64,000 bases of DNA from a virus. Below, in pieces: positions 22,100 to 31,400 of this stretch. The notes beneath the pieces were generated by a model. It had not been told where the DNA came from. It searched no databases and worked only from the letters and a program-made list of their open reading frames with translations. Position 1 is the stretch's first letter; each line of letters starts with the position of its first letter. The position numbers and the translations under genes are program-made. Location of the stretch: IMG/VR virus record IMGVR_UViG_3300025815_000010, positions 1 through 64,000 of that record; one strand, given 5' to 3'.

Positions 22100-22906
22100 T
22101 TAAACCTCCACAACCAAAGCCTGTATCTTCAAGATTGTCTTGATCATTACATCACTGATAGGCTGTGATCTAAAGTTTTCCAATATAGTCAAAATCTCTC
22201 TATTTTTATTACCAAGAGATTCGTCTAGGATAACTTCTCTCTTGGCTTGCAAGTTTTTGACCTCGGTCTTTAAGCGACTAATCTCATCATTTATAAAGAG
22301 CTTAAATTCTGTGGAGGTCTCTGGAGAAAGTGTTACATATCTTGAAAGTAAATCTTTCTGACTTTCGTTTAGAGAAGAGCCGTATTTCTCGTTAAACTTC
22401 TGCACAAAGATGTTGTATGTGATATTGTCAATTGGTTTCATCTTGGGGGAACTTTGGCGTGGTGAAGTCATAAGATCAATCACCTTTTCTTCCAGTATGA
22501 CCCTCTGTGCAATTGACACCTTTGGGGAAAACATCTGTGAGATTGTAGCTAGGGTCTTGTAGTTAGAAATAAAGTTATTGAAAATAGACTTAGACAGATC
22601 AGTGTTGACCTTTTTGATGACTTGTGACTGCTCATCAAAAATCTCTTGCTCTCCAAGCGTATGATAAACTCTTTTAACTTCAGATAAGATTCTTTCTGCT
22701 GTCTCTCTCTTCGCATCGGATACTTCACATAAAGTTTTGTATAAGTTTAGTTCACGATGGAGAACAGTCGTAGTATTGAAGTGCTCTTTAAGGATAGAGG
22801 CAATTGCGTTCTTAGTAGTCGTATCGGACTGTATGGCAGCCTTTGTCATTTCCTTTACAAGACACTCATACAAAAACGCAGTGTTTCTCTTCTTATTATG
22901 CTTCAT
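22100..22906 (-). CDS. Hypothetical protein near portal gene, helical
   Basis: A 268-aa, almost wholly helical protein starting MKHNKKRNTAFLYECLVKEM. Coiled-coil-prone stretches occur near residues 50-100 and 200-240 (ISRLKTEVKNLQAKREVILD). It overlaps the portal gene's 3' end by 11 nt, so it is translated with the portal. In T4 a small core protein gene follows the portal gene. This protein is larger than those but may play a comparable role in the prohead core or portal initiation complex. That is inference from position and helical content. Confidence 0.55.
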   Translation of the reverse strand: MKHNKKRNTAFLYECLVKEMTKAAIQSDTTTKNAIASILKEHFNTTTVLHRELNLYKTLCEVSDAKRETAERILSEVKRVYHTLGEQEIFDEQSQVIKKVNTDLSKSIFNNFISNYKTLATISQMFSPKVSIAQRVILEEKVIDLMTSPRQSSPKMKPIDNITYNIFVQKFNEKYGSSLNESQKDLLSRYVTLSPETSTEFKLFINDEISRLKTEVKNLQAKREVILDESLGNKNREILTILENFRSQPISDVMIKTILKIQALVVEV

Positions 22907-24887
22907 CGGTCTTTGTCTCCATTGTTTTAAGATTTTCTAACAATCTCTCTGTTTCGTAACTTATAGAGAAAATTCTTTCTTCTTGAATGTTTTGTTCTCT
23001 CTCGTAATTAGTAGCTTCCGACGTTATACCTTTCTGGAGCGTGCTAATACTATCATGTCCGTAATATCCTGGGCCTATTGAACGCATGGTACCACCAGAA
23101 GCTGCCTCAGGCACTGCGGTCCTCGCTAGAGACTTAAGCCTTGGGCCTCTAGATTTCCTTCCATCCTGCTTTTTCTTACTTGGGTTAGTCCACCTAAAAT
23201 CTTCGTCTCTTTTGCCTGGGGTTGCCAAAAGTGGGGTAGCTTCTGCCGCTTCTCCACCTCCGGTATCTGCAGCTGGCTCTGCGGCTGGCTCTGGCAAGCC
23301 ACCAGCATCTTCTCCGCCTGGTTCTGCCAACGGCATATCACTTGCTCCAGGCAAGCCCTCGCCTCCCTCAAAGCCTCCTGCCATACCGGCATCCATGCCA
23401 CCCGCAAGCGCACCAGCGGCTTGCTGACCAGCAGCTTCACCAACTGCGTTAAGCTCAGCCTCATACTTACGGTCGTGGTAAATCTCTCTCTTGTTACGAA
23501 TAAATTCTTCCTCAGACATTCCAAAGAGATTTTCTGCGACCCAACGCTTAGAGAAGAAGCCATCAGTAGCGTTTGTTGCGACAGAGAACTTCTGATTCCA
23601 ATGCTCAAGCTCTTGGATTTCTGCAATCTTAGATGGATTGTTAAGGGCAAGAGTAAAGCTGATTAGGTCTTCACCACGGAACCCTAGTGTATGTAGGTGA
23701 ACAATACCAATCTTTTCTAGCTCGGATAGGAGTGGACGCTGAAGTCTTTGCACTGTTCTCGCAAAACGGATATCTTTCTGTGCGAGAGTAGTTTTGTCTT
23801 CAGAGCCCCCCTCACCTTGGGTGAGGTAAGCAGCAGGGATCTTTAGAGCAGAGAACAACTTGTCTCTCAGATATTTGACATCATCAATATCATGGTTTCT
23901 CTCTTGGCCCCCAACGCTTTCAATAGAAGCAAACTTTGTTCCACCACGAACAGGAATGTAATAGTCCTCTTCGATGCTCATTGGATTGTAGCGAAGATCA
24001 ACACGGCCAGTGTTCTGGTTGACTACTTGATTTCTCTTCATTGCAGTGATGACTCTCTGCATGTACTGCTCGACATCTTGAGGTGGAATGTTGCCGACAT
24101 CAACATAGAAAGCCTTTCTGGCTGGTGCCCTAACAATACGGTATGCCATCATGGCATCTTCCATTAGTGTAAGCTGACGCCAAATACGGCGGGCTGGCTC
24201 TAGGACTGATGTTCCGTATGGGTGGTATTTATCATTCCCTAGGATACGGAAGTGAGCCATCTGCCAGTTTTCAAATGTCATGCCTGCAGCGTTCCACTGG
24301 AACTGGATATAGTTTGGATTTGTCTTGTCTTCGCCCTCTAGCCTCTCAATCTCGTTTGGGGGGAGGCCGATTGCATGACGAACACCATATGTTTCGTCAA
24401 CATCCAAGTAAAGGAAAAAGTCTCCATACTTGCACATTGTACGAGCCCAACCAAAAAGATTAAACTTAACATTTAGAACGTCATTATAGAGACTGTCGAG
24501 AATGGCCCTAATCTCTTCGTTGGGACACTTGATCTGTAGCATTTCTGCTAGGGGAGAAGAGGTTGTCATTTCATCTGCATAAATATCAAGAGCCGATGCA
24601 ATCTCTGGCATGTATTCCATTTGGTCAGAGTCTACATATCTTTCCGTTCTATTCTGGTTCGCCATATAGTTTGAGTTCATAGACTCAAATGGATTATAAT
24701 GTGACCTTTTGAATTCCTGCCCAGAGGCAGACTTAAACATATGTCCGTACTTATCAAGCTGTTGCTTGCGTATTCTGCGGCCTGTTTGTGTTCTACGGCT
24801 GACAATAGGGCCAGAGAATAACTTTGTTAGCCTCTTGTATATATCAGATGCAGGATTTCTAGGATTTCCACTATTTTCGTCAGCCAT
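22896..24887 (-). CDS. gp20: Portal protein, gp20-like
   Basis: A 663-aa protein with portal landmarks: YVDSDQMEYMPEIASALDIY near the N-terminus, MCKYGDFFLYLDVDETYGVR, then LEPARRIWRQLTLMEDAMMA, YRIVRAPARKAFYVDVGNIP, and the central PAAYLTQGEGGSEDKTTLAQ. These match the T4-type portal (gp20, 524 aa) that forms the dodecameric DNA gateway at one head vertex. The extra length is a Gly/Ala/Glu/Pro-rich low-complexity linker near residues 490-570, followed by a basic segment and a helical end. It is 3 nt from the terminase gene upstream in transcription, the expected neighbour. Confidence 0.92.
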   Translation of the reverse strand: MADENSGNPRNPASDIYKRLTKLFSGPIVSRRTQTGRRIRKQQLDKYGHMFKSASGQEFKRSHYNPFESMNSNYMANQNRTERYVDSDQMEYMPEIASALDIYADEMTTSSPLAEMLQIKCPNEEIRAILDSLYNDVLNVKFNLFGWARTMCKYGDFFLYLDVDETYGVRHAIGLPPNEIERLEGEDKTNPNYIQFQWNAAGMTFENWQMAHFRILGNDKYHPYGTSVLEPARRIWRQLTLMEDAMMAYRIVRAPARKAFYVDVGNIPPQDVEQYMQRVITAMKRNQVVNQNTGRVDLRYNPMSIEEDYYIPVRGGTKFASIESVGGQERNHDIDDVKYLRDKLFSALKIPAAYLTQGEGGSEDKTTLAQKDIRFARTVQRLQRPLLSELEKIGIVHLHTLGFRGEDLISFTLALNNPSKIAEIQELEHWNQKFSVATNATDGFFSKRWVAENLFGMSEEEFIRNKREIYHDRKYEAELNAVGEAAGQQAAGALAGGMDAGMAGGFEGGEGLPGASDMPLAEPGGEDAGGLPEPAAEPAADTGGGEAAEATPLLATPGKRDEDFRWTNPSKKKQDGRKSRGPRLKSLARTAVPEAASGGTMRSIGPGYYGHDSISTLQKGITSEATNYEREQNIQEERIFSISYETERLLENLKTMETKTDEA

Positions 24888-24890
24888 TTA

Positions 24891-26471
24891 TTACCCCTTC
24901 ATTAGCCAGATGAATTGTTCTTGTTGCTCTAGTGCTGTTTTCTTTTTATTATCAAAGCTATTATGCCCTAACATGCCAGGTATGGTTGTGTCAAGTTTTT
25001 TATTTGTAGCAATCAAAGAACTAAAGAAAGCTTCTCTATATTCCATTTCCCTCTTATTTGCAGTCAATGCAGTATCTCTTACCCAACAAGAAATTGCCAA
25101 AGACATGATAAGGTCATCGTTGTAGCCTCTCATGGCCTGTGGCTTTCCATTATTCCAAATAAAAGTCTCCATTTCGTTACATAAGCGATTCGAATGTATA
25201 ATAACTAGTTTATTTCTGATAAACTCTTCCATTTTAGCAACAACTAAGGGCCTCGTCTTAGTTGTTGTGGAGAAACCCGGAACTGAACTAGCATTAGTGT
25301 ACGCCACTTCTTGCTCTATGTATTCGTGGGTTCCTTTCAACGAATAATATATATTAGAGTATCCAAGCAATTCAAGCTTCTCTAGAACAGAAATACCAAT
25401 ACCAATATTCTCAACAACTAAGAGGGCATTACCATACTCTTTCCCAACTTGGTCTAGGATACTAGCGTACATGTCAAGGCTTGGTTTGCCCTGATATTCT
25501 GCTACCTGCTCCATCGTAGAGACTTTGAATACGTGAAAAGCAGAACTATCTTTACCGTCACCTCTAGCAACATCTGCCACAAGTAAATAATTCTCTCCAG
25601 TTACATATCTTTCCCAGATCCAATAATTTCTATCAAAGCCTGTTCTGTAACTTGGCTCCTTGACAGTTTGTTTTATGAAAGCAATATCGTCAGGGTGTAC
25701 CACAGTTTCGCCGGATGTATTGAAGTTACACTCAAGCTCCTGTGCAATCTGGCGTCTTGACATATTTCTTGTTTCTTTCTCAAACCATTTAAGATCTCGC
25801 TCGGGATGAACATCCCATGGGAGGTTGGAGGGAAAGAAATCGTTCTCTCCTGCTTCTGCATCGACATACGTTTTGTGAAACCAGTTACCAATACCGTTTG
25901 GCGTGCTTAGGGCGATACAACGCCCACCAGTTGACAGTGTAGGGTACAGGCCCGTCCAAAGTTCCTCTAAGCCTTCGATGTGGGCAGCCTCGTCTAGAAC
26001 CAAAAGTGAAAGGGCCTCCGAACGACCAGCGTCTCCAGAAGTGGATGCTGCTTTAATCTGCGACCCGTTGCTCAATTCAAAAGAAGACCGGTTGTCAATA
26101 TTAATATCAGCAATACGAATCCACTCTGGTAGATTCTTCATAATGCTTTTTACTTTCTTTACCAAGTTTGTTGCAGTCGCAAACTTAGTTGCCATAACTA
26201 ATACATTTTTGTCTCGATGAAAGAGCAGAAGCCAGACAACATAGGCTGCAACAATTGTTGACAAACCAAGCTGTCTAGCTTTCAAGATAATGTTGAAACG
26301 ATGATCGTTGAAGTTAACCAACATATCATCTTGATATGGGAAAGTAGTAAAGGGTATTAGACCCTCAAGGGGGTGAGAAATCCTACAGTAGTTATTGATA
26401 AAGTAAGCTGGGTCTTTGCCAGACTTTACAACCTCTTTTAAGATTTCTTTTTTTGTTAGCTGGTAAGCCAT
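24891..26471 (-). CDS. terL: Terminase large subunit, gp17-like ATPase-nuclease
   Basis: A 526-aa packaging motor. The ATPase part has an adenine-binding/Walker A region IILKARQLGLSTIVAAYVVW (residues about 61-80) and Walker B LLVLDEAAHIE (D159, E160). The RuvC-like nuclease domain shows LLVADVARGDGKDSSAFHV near residue 300, LLVVENIGIGISVLEKLEL near 350, and GYNDDLIMSLAISCW near 457, the three acidic clusters of viral TerL nucleases. It is shorter than T4 gp17 (610 aa) mainly at the termini. It is the first gene before the portal gene. I did not find a clear small-subunit gene; the 182-aa upstream neighbour is the position where one would be expected. Confidence 0.95.
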   Translation of the reverse strand: MAYQLTKKEILKEVVKSGKDPAYFINNYCRISHPLEGLIPFTTFPYQDDMLVNFNDHRFNIILKARQLGLSTIVAAYVVWLLLFHRDKNVLVMATKFATATNLVKKVKSIMKNLPEWIRIADINIDNRSSFELSNGSQIKAASTSGDAGRSEALSLLVLDEAAHIEGLEELWTGLYPTLSTGGRCIALSTPNGIGNWFHKTYVDAEAGENDFFPSNLPWDVHPERDLKWFEKETRNMSRRQIAQELECNFNTSGETVVHPDDIAFIKQTVKEPSYRTGFDRNYWIWERYVTGENYLLVADVARGDGKDSSAFHVFKVSTMEQVAEYQGKPSLDMYASILDQVGKEYGNALLVVENIGIGISVLEKLELLGYSNIYYSLKGTHEYIEQEVAYTNASSVPGFSTTTKTRPLVVAKMEEFIRNKLVIIHSNRLCNEMETFIWNNGKPQAMRGYNDDLIMSLAISCWVRDTALTANKREMEYREAFFSSLIATNKKLDTTIPGMLGHNSFDNKKKTALEQQEQFIWLMKG

Positions 26472-26477
26472 GCTGGC

Positions 26478-27026
26478 CTACTCTTTCTTTCTAGAATCGT
26501 TCTCTGGTCTCTTGCCCGCGAAGCCACCTTGGTCCAAGAAAGTCCTAAATTTAACATCCATACGATCCTCGGATGGGGCCTTGACTTCCTCTACTTCATT
26601 TAGTGTACCAATATTGTACATTCTGTGCGCTTGACACCATGTGCGAACTCTTGAAGTGTTCTGAACAATGACGTTTACATCACCGTCTGCGGTAAGCGTG
26701 AGAGAATCGCCTGTGATTGCTTTGTACTCTTTCTTTAGGAACGTAGCAATATCATTGATCATAGACTCGACATTAGACTCAAAAGGAGTAGAATAAATCT
26801 CTTTAAGCATCACTTCAGAATGGTATGAGATTTTTAACTTCGGACCATGGAAAGAAACGCCAAAGCCATCCATAACACGTTTGTCTATCAGAGGATTCCC
26901 CTCTTCACGCTTGAGTCCAACTTTTCTTGCCTTGCCGTCAGACGCATACTCTTCCATGTGAGCCCCGTCGTAAGCGTTGGCTGCTGCTTGCGAGATCCCT
27001 CTGATGATTTCTAAAGTGGTTGCCAT
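26478..27026 (-). CDS. Hypothetical protein next to terminase gene
   Basis: I start this 182-aa protein at ATG 27026 (MATTLEIIRGISQAAANAYD), whose A overlaps the upstream stop (TAATG). A basic 13-residue extension upstream is in-frame but has no support. It contains a helical N-terminus, GPKLKISYHSEVMLKEIYST and VIVQNTSRVRTWCQAHRMYN, with a charged C-terminal tail. Position before the large terminase gene raises the question of a small terminase, but I see no helix-turn-helix signature. I do not recognise it. Confidence 0.55.
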   Translation of the reverse strand: MATTLEIIRGISQAAANAYDGAHMEEYASDGKARKVGLKREEGNPLIDKRVMDGFGVSFHGPKLKISYHSEVMLKEIYSTPFESNVESMINDIATFLKKEYKAITGDSLTLTADGDVNVIVQNTSRVRTWCQAHRMYNIGTLNEVEEVKAPSEDRMDVKFRTFLDQGGFAGKRPENDSRKKE

Positions 27027-27412
27027 TATTTGTCTCCCTTTTCTGGACGCCAGCCTGTTAGCCATCTTTCTTCTCTGCCTTCAACCCACTGAACGTAACA
27101 ATTATAACAACAATCATACTTGCTCATGTAGGCATCATCTTTTATACTGAAAGAAAAAGTTTCACAAACGGGGCAGTCTCTCCTTACGAATTCTTTATTA
27201 ATTAGTTTTTTAGAAACTAAAATGCCATTGACTTCGTATTTCTCTTCGCTTTCTTGGAAAGATCGTTCTTTTTCTGCCAGGATTTTCAATTGTTCTTTAT
27301 AACATTCTTCCTTTTCATCGTTCCAATACTTTCTTGGGTTTTCAATTGCCTCTGTACCGTATTTCTGGGCAATAGCTTTTTCTATCCTTGCAATTCTATT
27401 TGGGTCCTTCAC
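27026..27412 (-). CDS. Small zinc-ribbon-type protein, unknown
   Basis: A 128-aa protein starting at GTG (TAGTG overlap with the preceding stop, GGAGG just upstream). The N-terminal half is helical and charged. The second half holds two Cys clusters, RRDCPVCETFSF and KYDCCYNCYVQWVEG, that would form a zinc ribbon. Proteins of this type may bind nucleic acid or another protein. It is in a run of small accessory genes between the spanin-like pair and the terminase. Family not recognised. Confidence 0.55.
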   Translation of the reverse strand: MKDPNRIARIEKAIAQKYGTEAIENPRKYWNDEKEECYKEQLKILAEKERSFQESEEKYEVNGILVSKKLINKEFVRRDCPVCETFSFSIKDDAYMSKYDCCYNCYVQWVEGREERWLTGWRPEKGDK

Positions 27413-27612
27413 TATGCCTCCATTTTTTCTTTGATAAGGGATACTAAATTTGATGCATCATGTTCAAAAAGGAAAGGGAAAAACGCATGTACTAAACAAA
27501 TACAAGATGCGTATAGTAGCAACAGACAAAAGCCTATAGCTCTTAGCATGTGCCCCAAATAAGACATCCCAATAGAGTTTGGATGTTCACGGAATAGCTC
27601 TATCAATCGCAT
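27412..27612 (-). CDS. Small membrane protein (DUF6356-like)
   Basis: A 66-aa protein starting at ATG 27612 (MRLIELFREHPNSIGMSYLG). A TTG-started form with four more residues is less likely. A hydrophobic helix, LRAIGFCLLLLYASCICLVH, is followed by AFFPFLFEH. The combination of EHPNSIGMSYLGH with a helix and VHAFFPFLF resembles DUF6356 membrane proteins of bacteria and phages, function unknown. The gene overlaps the upstream exported protein gene by 26 nt. Confidence 0.6.
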   Translation of the reverse strand: MRLIELFREHPNSIGMSYLGHMLRAIGFCLLLLYASCICLVHAFFPFLFEHDASNLVSLIKEKMEA

Positions 27613-28030
27613 ATGCAGTCCCAATCCCTAATGCTATACCAGCCACCACACTTCCAGCTATAACTAGCGGAAGGTTGACCTTCCTGTCCTTTTTAATTAG
27701 TTCTCGTAATGACTCTATTTCTTCGTCTCTAAGAGAAATCTTTTCTTCATATCTAAAAGTTCTCTCTTCTAGCTTAATGTTTAGAGTTTCTATGTCTAGA
27801 ATGTACTTTTCTCTTTGTAGGCTTAATTCAAAATTCAATCTATTTTCAAACTCTCTTTCTTGGAATTCTCTCCAAGTTAGAAGTTTAGCAGTAGCAATAT
27901 CGTCAAAGCATGTAGCTTGAAATGGTACACGACCACCGCTTGGCACCAATGTGAAGCTGCCGTCTTGTGCCATCGCCGGGTTACACAAGACTAAACTTAT
28001 ACTTAATATTTGTGCAATCTTACTTAACAT
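27587..28030 (-). CDS. Exported coiled-coil protein with C-terminal membrane segment, possible spanin partner
   Basis: I start this 147-aa protein at ATG 28030, inside the 3' end of the previous gene (11-nt overlap). The N-terminus is a signal peptide, LSKIAQILSISLVLCNPAMA, with an AMA-type cleavage site. The Cys before it lacks a canonical lipobox (Leu at -1). A long coiled coil follows (FENRLNFELSLQREKYIL, LEERTFRYEEKISLRDEEI), and a C-terminal hydrophobic helix (LPLVIAGSVVAGIALGIGT). The overlapping arrangement with a Rz-like gene suggests an envelope-spanning lysis partner, but the lack of a lipobox and presence of a terminal helix differ from standard o-spanins. Confidence 0.6.
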   Translation of the reverse strand: MLSKIAQILSISLVLCNPAMAQDGSFTLVPSGGRVPFQATCFDDIATAKLLTWREFQEREFENRLNFELSLQREKYILDIETLNIKLEERTFRYEEKISLRDEEIESLRELIKKDRKVNLPLVIAGSVVAGIALGIGTAYAIDRAIP

Positions 28031-28397
28031 AATCAAAACCAAATGCTTGTTCTATCTGTTCTGCTAGTAGTTCTGGGTTGTCTCTCCGCAATGTGACAAC
28101 CTCTTCTGTCCTAGAGTCTCTAGCAGCCTCTATGTCACGCTGCACCGTCTCAAAGATGGTCTCTAGCTCTTTTATTCTATCTTGGTACTGCTGTATGACT
28201 TGTTTCTGAAGCTCTGCCTCGCGGGCATGACTTTTCCTAATCACAGCAAGTTCTTTTTCGTACCTCTCAGTGGCACTGTCGAAGCTCTGTATTAGAGAAG
28301 AACGGTCATAATACCATGAAGCAGAAACGGTTAAAAGCAATAATCCAATTAATATTTCTTTCCAGTATTTGATCAAAAGTGTTCCTAATGGATTCAC
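28020..28397 (-). CDS. Rz-like i-spanin candidate
   Basis: A 125-aa protein starting at GTG (GGAG 5 nt upstream). It has one N-terminal membrane anchor (WKEILIGLLLLTVSASWYYD) and then an extended coiled coil (ATERYEKELAVIRKSHAREA, YQDRIKELETIFETVQRDIE). This is the architecture of inner-membrane spanins (Rz), which span the periplasm to disrupt the outer membrane at lysis. The overlapping downstream gene encodes an exported coiled-coil protein, as in Rz/Rz1 pairs. No endolysin or holin is recognisable nearby. Such topology also occurs in unrelated coiled-coil membrane proteins, so this remains a candidate. Confidence 0.55.
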   Translation of the reverse strand: MNPLGTLLIKYWKEILIGLLLLTVSASWYYDRSSLIQSFDSATERYEKELAVIRKSHAREAELQKQVIQQYQDRIKELETIFETVQRDIEAARDSRTEEVVTLRRDNPELLAEQIEQAFGFDYVK

Positions 28398-28426
28398 TGT
28401 AACTCCACATGTATAATATAATTAGT

Positions 28427-31400
28427 TTAACATTCAACAAAAGCATGACCCTCTTTTTGTTCGATAGATATCTGCATATCGACACAATCCTTTAGAGCCT
28501 CAAGGTGAGAGATCAAAAGAACGGTCTTGAAATGACTCTTAATCATGTCTAACATTCTTGTAAAGCCTTCCATGTTTTCTTCATCGAGTGCTGTGCCTGG
28601 CTCATCAAGGATAAACACATCACCTTTGGGTAGGTTTGAAACTGAAAGCATAGCAAGTCTAATTGCCATGGCAGCAATTGTTTTCTCAGCACCTGACCCC
28701 ATCTCAAGAGGTCGTGACTCCTGGCCTGGGTGTTGGATATGGATATTCAATCTCTTGCCATCATCCTCAAAGTAAACGTCAAAGTCAACGATATTCATCA
28801 AGAACTTAGAGATTTCTTCATTGATTACGGGAAGCTTACTTTTAATAATATCATAGGCTATGCCATTGCTGTGCATGCACTTGAGGTAAAGGTCGTATGC
28901 AGAATACTCCTCTTGTAGTCTGACAAGTTCTGCCTGCTGATCTCTTAGGTTCTCTATCTTCTGCTCTAAGGAGCCAAGCTTTTTGTACAAGAATTTTGCT
29001 TGATTGTCGAAGTTCTTCTTCTTTGTTTGAGCATTGGCCAGAGCAACCTCAAGGGCTCTCTTATTAGCCATGAGAGTATTTAACCCATCGATAGCTTCCT
29101 TATTAATATTATATTGTTGCTGCTTCTCCTCTAAACCTTCTATCTCAGTAATCAAATTAGAAATGATCGCTTTATTCTTGTCGATTGTGAGCACAGCCCT
29201 ATCCAAAGCTGTTTCGTATTGCGAACGCTTTGACAGCATCTTCTGATGCTTATCAAGTTGCTCCTGTGCCTCTGTGGGGTCAAGGGCATCTCGCTTCTCT
29301 TGTAATTGAGCCTTATGAGAGTCTAGCTCAGAAAGCTGGTGCTCGTTTGTAGGAATATTAGCTTTTGCGACATAAGCATCTTTAATAAACTTACAAGTGG
29401 GGAAAGAAGAACCACAAGGGATACCCTCTAGCGTTGTTGCTTGTCTTTCATTTTGCCTCTTCTCTTTTGCTATCTCGCTGATCTTTTGATTTAGTTCTTG
29501 CATAAAATCATCAATCTTAGAGCACTTATCTACTCTATTCTCATATGTCTTCGCATCAAAGTCATCGATATAGTCGGTGAATGTTTTGATAATCTCTGTA
29601 TATCTAATCACCTTTTGCTCTAATTCAGTTTGCTGGTCTTGAACGGACACTAATTGGTTTCTTTTATCTTGCAGCCGCCTTGTCAAGTCAGCGATGTCGA
29701 TAAGCTCAGTGGGCGTTGAATCAATCTTCACCTGAAGCAGAGCTATATCTTTGCGATACCCTTCGATCTTTTCTGCTATTGCTTTAAGCTCACCTTGCTT
29801 AGTCTTATGATCTTCGATGCATTCTTCTAGGTCGTACAGAGCTTGGTCGATATCTGCGGCATACTCTTTTCCCTCAAGTCTCTTGAGTGCTCCACGCAGA
29901 TCAGATGCTTCGACTTTTGCAAACTTGTACTTTCGATCAAACAGTTCTAGGTCTAGGAACTTAGCAAAGATTTCTTTACGCTTCGTTGAGCCTTCACGAA
30001 TAAAAGAAAGAGAATCCAGCTGAGAGGACATTGAGGTTAGAAGAAAATCGTCAACTGTTCCAAAAACCTTTCTAATCTCCTTATCCGTATCGTTTCTGGT
30101 AAGGCCATTGCGCTCTGACTTAAAGCCATCAATCGACACAGACGTAAAGTTAACATCTGTCTTAGCCTCTGTTATTTGCTGGCCCTTTGACTTCTTTGTG
30201 TATTTGTCAGACTGTCGAGTAATATTCCACACTGTTCCGTCTTCTGTGAGGATTTCTAGCACACCACGAGCATACTCTTTATCAAAGTTAATTACATTTA
30301 GGTTTTTTCTTTCGTTCTTTGATGTGGTGTTGAACATCGTAAACAGTAAGCTATCGATAATGCTAGACTTACCAGAGAAGTTCTTTCCAAAGATGCCTAC
30401 GATCCCATTCAACTTTGCAAAGTCAATGTGATTATCTTCGCCATAGTTGAACAAGTTGTCGAAAGTTAGGCTACGAATAGCCCAATTGACATTTCTTAAG
30501 ACTTCCTCTTTCTCTTCGGCCATAAGGTTATACTTGTCATTCAGTTGGAGAATCTTGTTCATGACAGAATCACTAAGATTGTAATCCGACAAAAACTCCT
30601 TAATAAGTCTTCTTTGTACCACAATATCTCGTAAATCGTCGTGACGAATATGATCTACGGTGCCAACGTCAAGGCTATTCTGGCTAATGTTTCTATTGAG
30701 AAACGTGATGCTCTCTGGCTGGTATTGGTGCTTTGCCACGTCAACAGCTTTCTTCATCTCTTCTAGAGAAATGCTCTCATTTGAGACCAACCTAATGCGA
30801 GCCCCTTTATCAACTTGATACGTCGGAACCTTGCCGCTCTGTAGTTCTAGAGTAACGAAGGGCTTTGGATTCTTAAACGTAACGCGCTTGACAGTGAAGC
30901 TATCCCTATCTTGGATGTCCCAAATGAGCATACCCTTATCTTCAGACTCTCCAAAGCCTTGCTGAACGGTTGAACCTGCATAGCGGATCTTACCCTTCTT
31001 ATCCATTGCCTGAGCTTTGTGGATGTCTCCCAAGAAGCCATAATCAAACTCTTCAAAGATTGTCACATCATGCTCACCCTTTTCCATAGTCCAGCCACTG
31101 TCCGTTTGGCAGTTAGAGATAGAGCCATGATACAAAGCAATATTAACATTATCGTAGTTTGATGGATCTTGCCAGTTGTCCTCATCGAATACAGACAGGA
31201 CAGACAGCGAAAAACCATCCCTTAGATAGACCTCTTGTGAATCCTTAAGCAAGTGTAGCTTGGGGTGCTCAAGTGCTTCCACAATGGGCGTTAAGGCGTC
31301 GAGACGGCCTGTATTCTTGAGGTTGCCATCGTGATTACCAAGGATCACATATGTCGGAGCAATGTCAGCTAGTCTGCTTAGAAAAGCGGAACACATATCG

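Noticed and set aside
23086-23650. Long open frames on both strands across the portal C-terminal region
   Set aside because: They arise from the Gly/Ala/Glu/Pro-rich linker of the portal gene. No ribosome site or recognisable protein pattern.
26478-27026. Small terminase subunit
   Set aside because: Position fits, but no helix-turn-helix or coiled-coil oligomerisation pattern typical of TerS is visible, so I left it as hypothetical.
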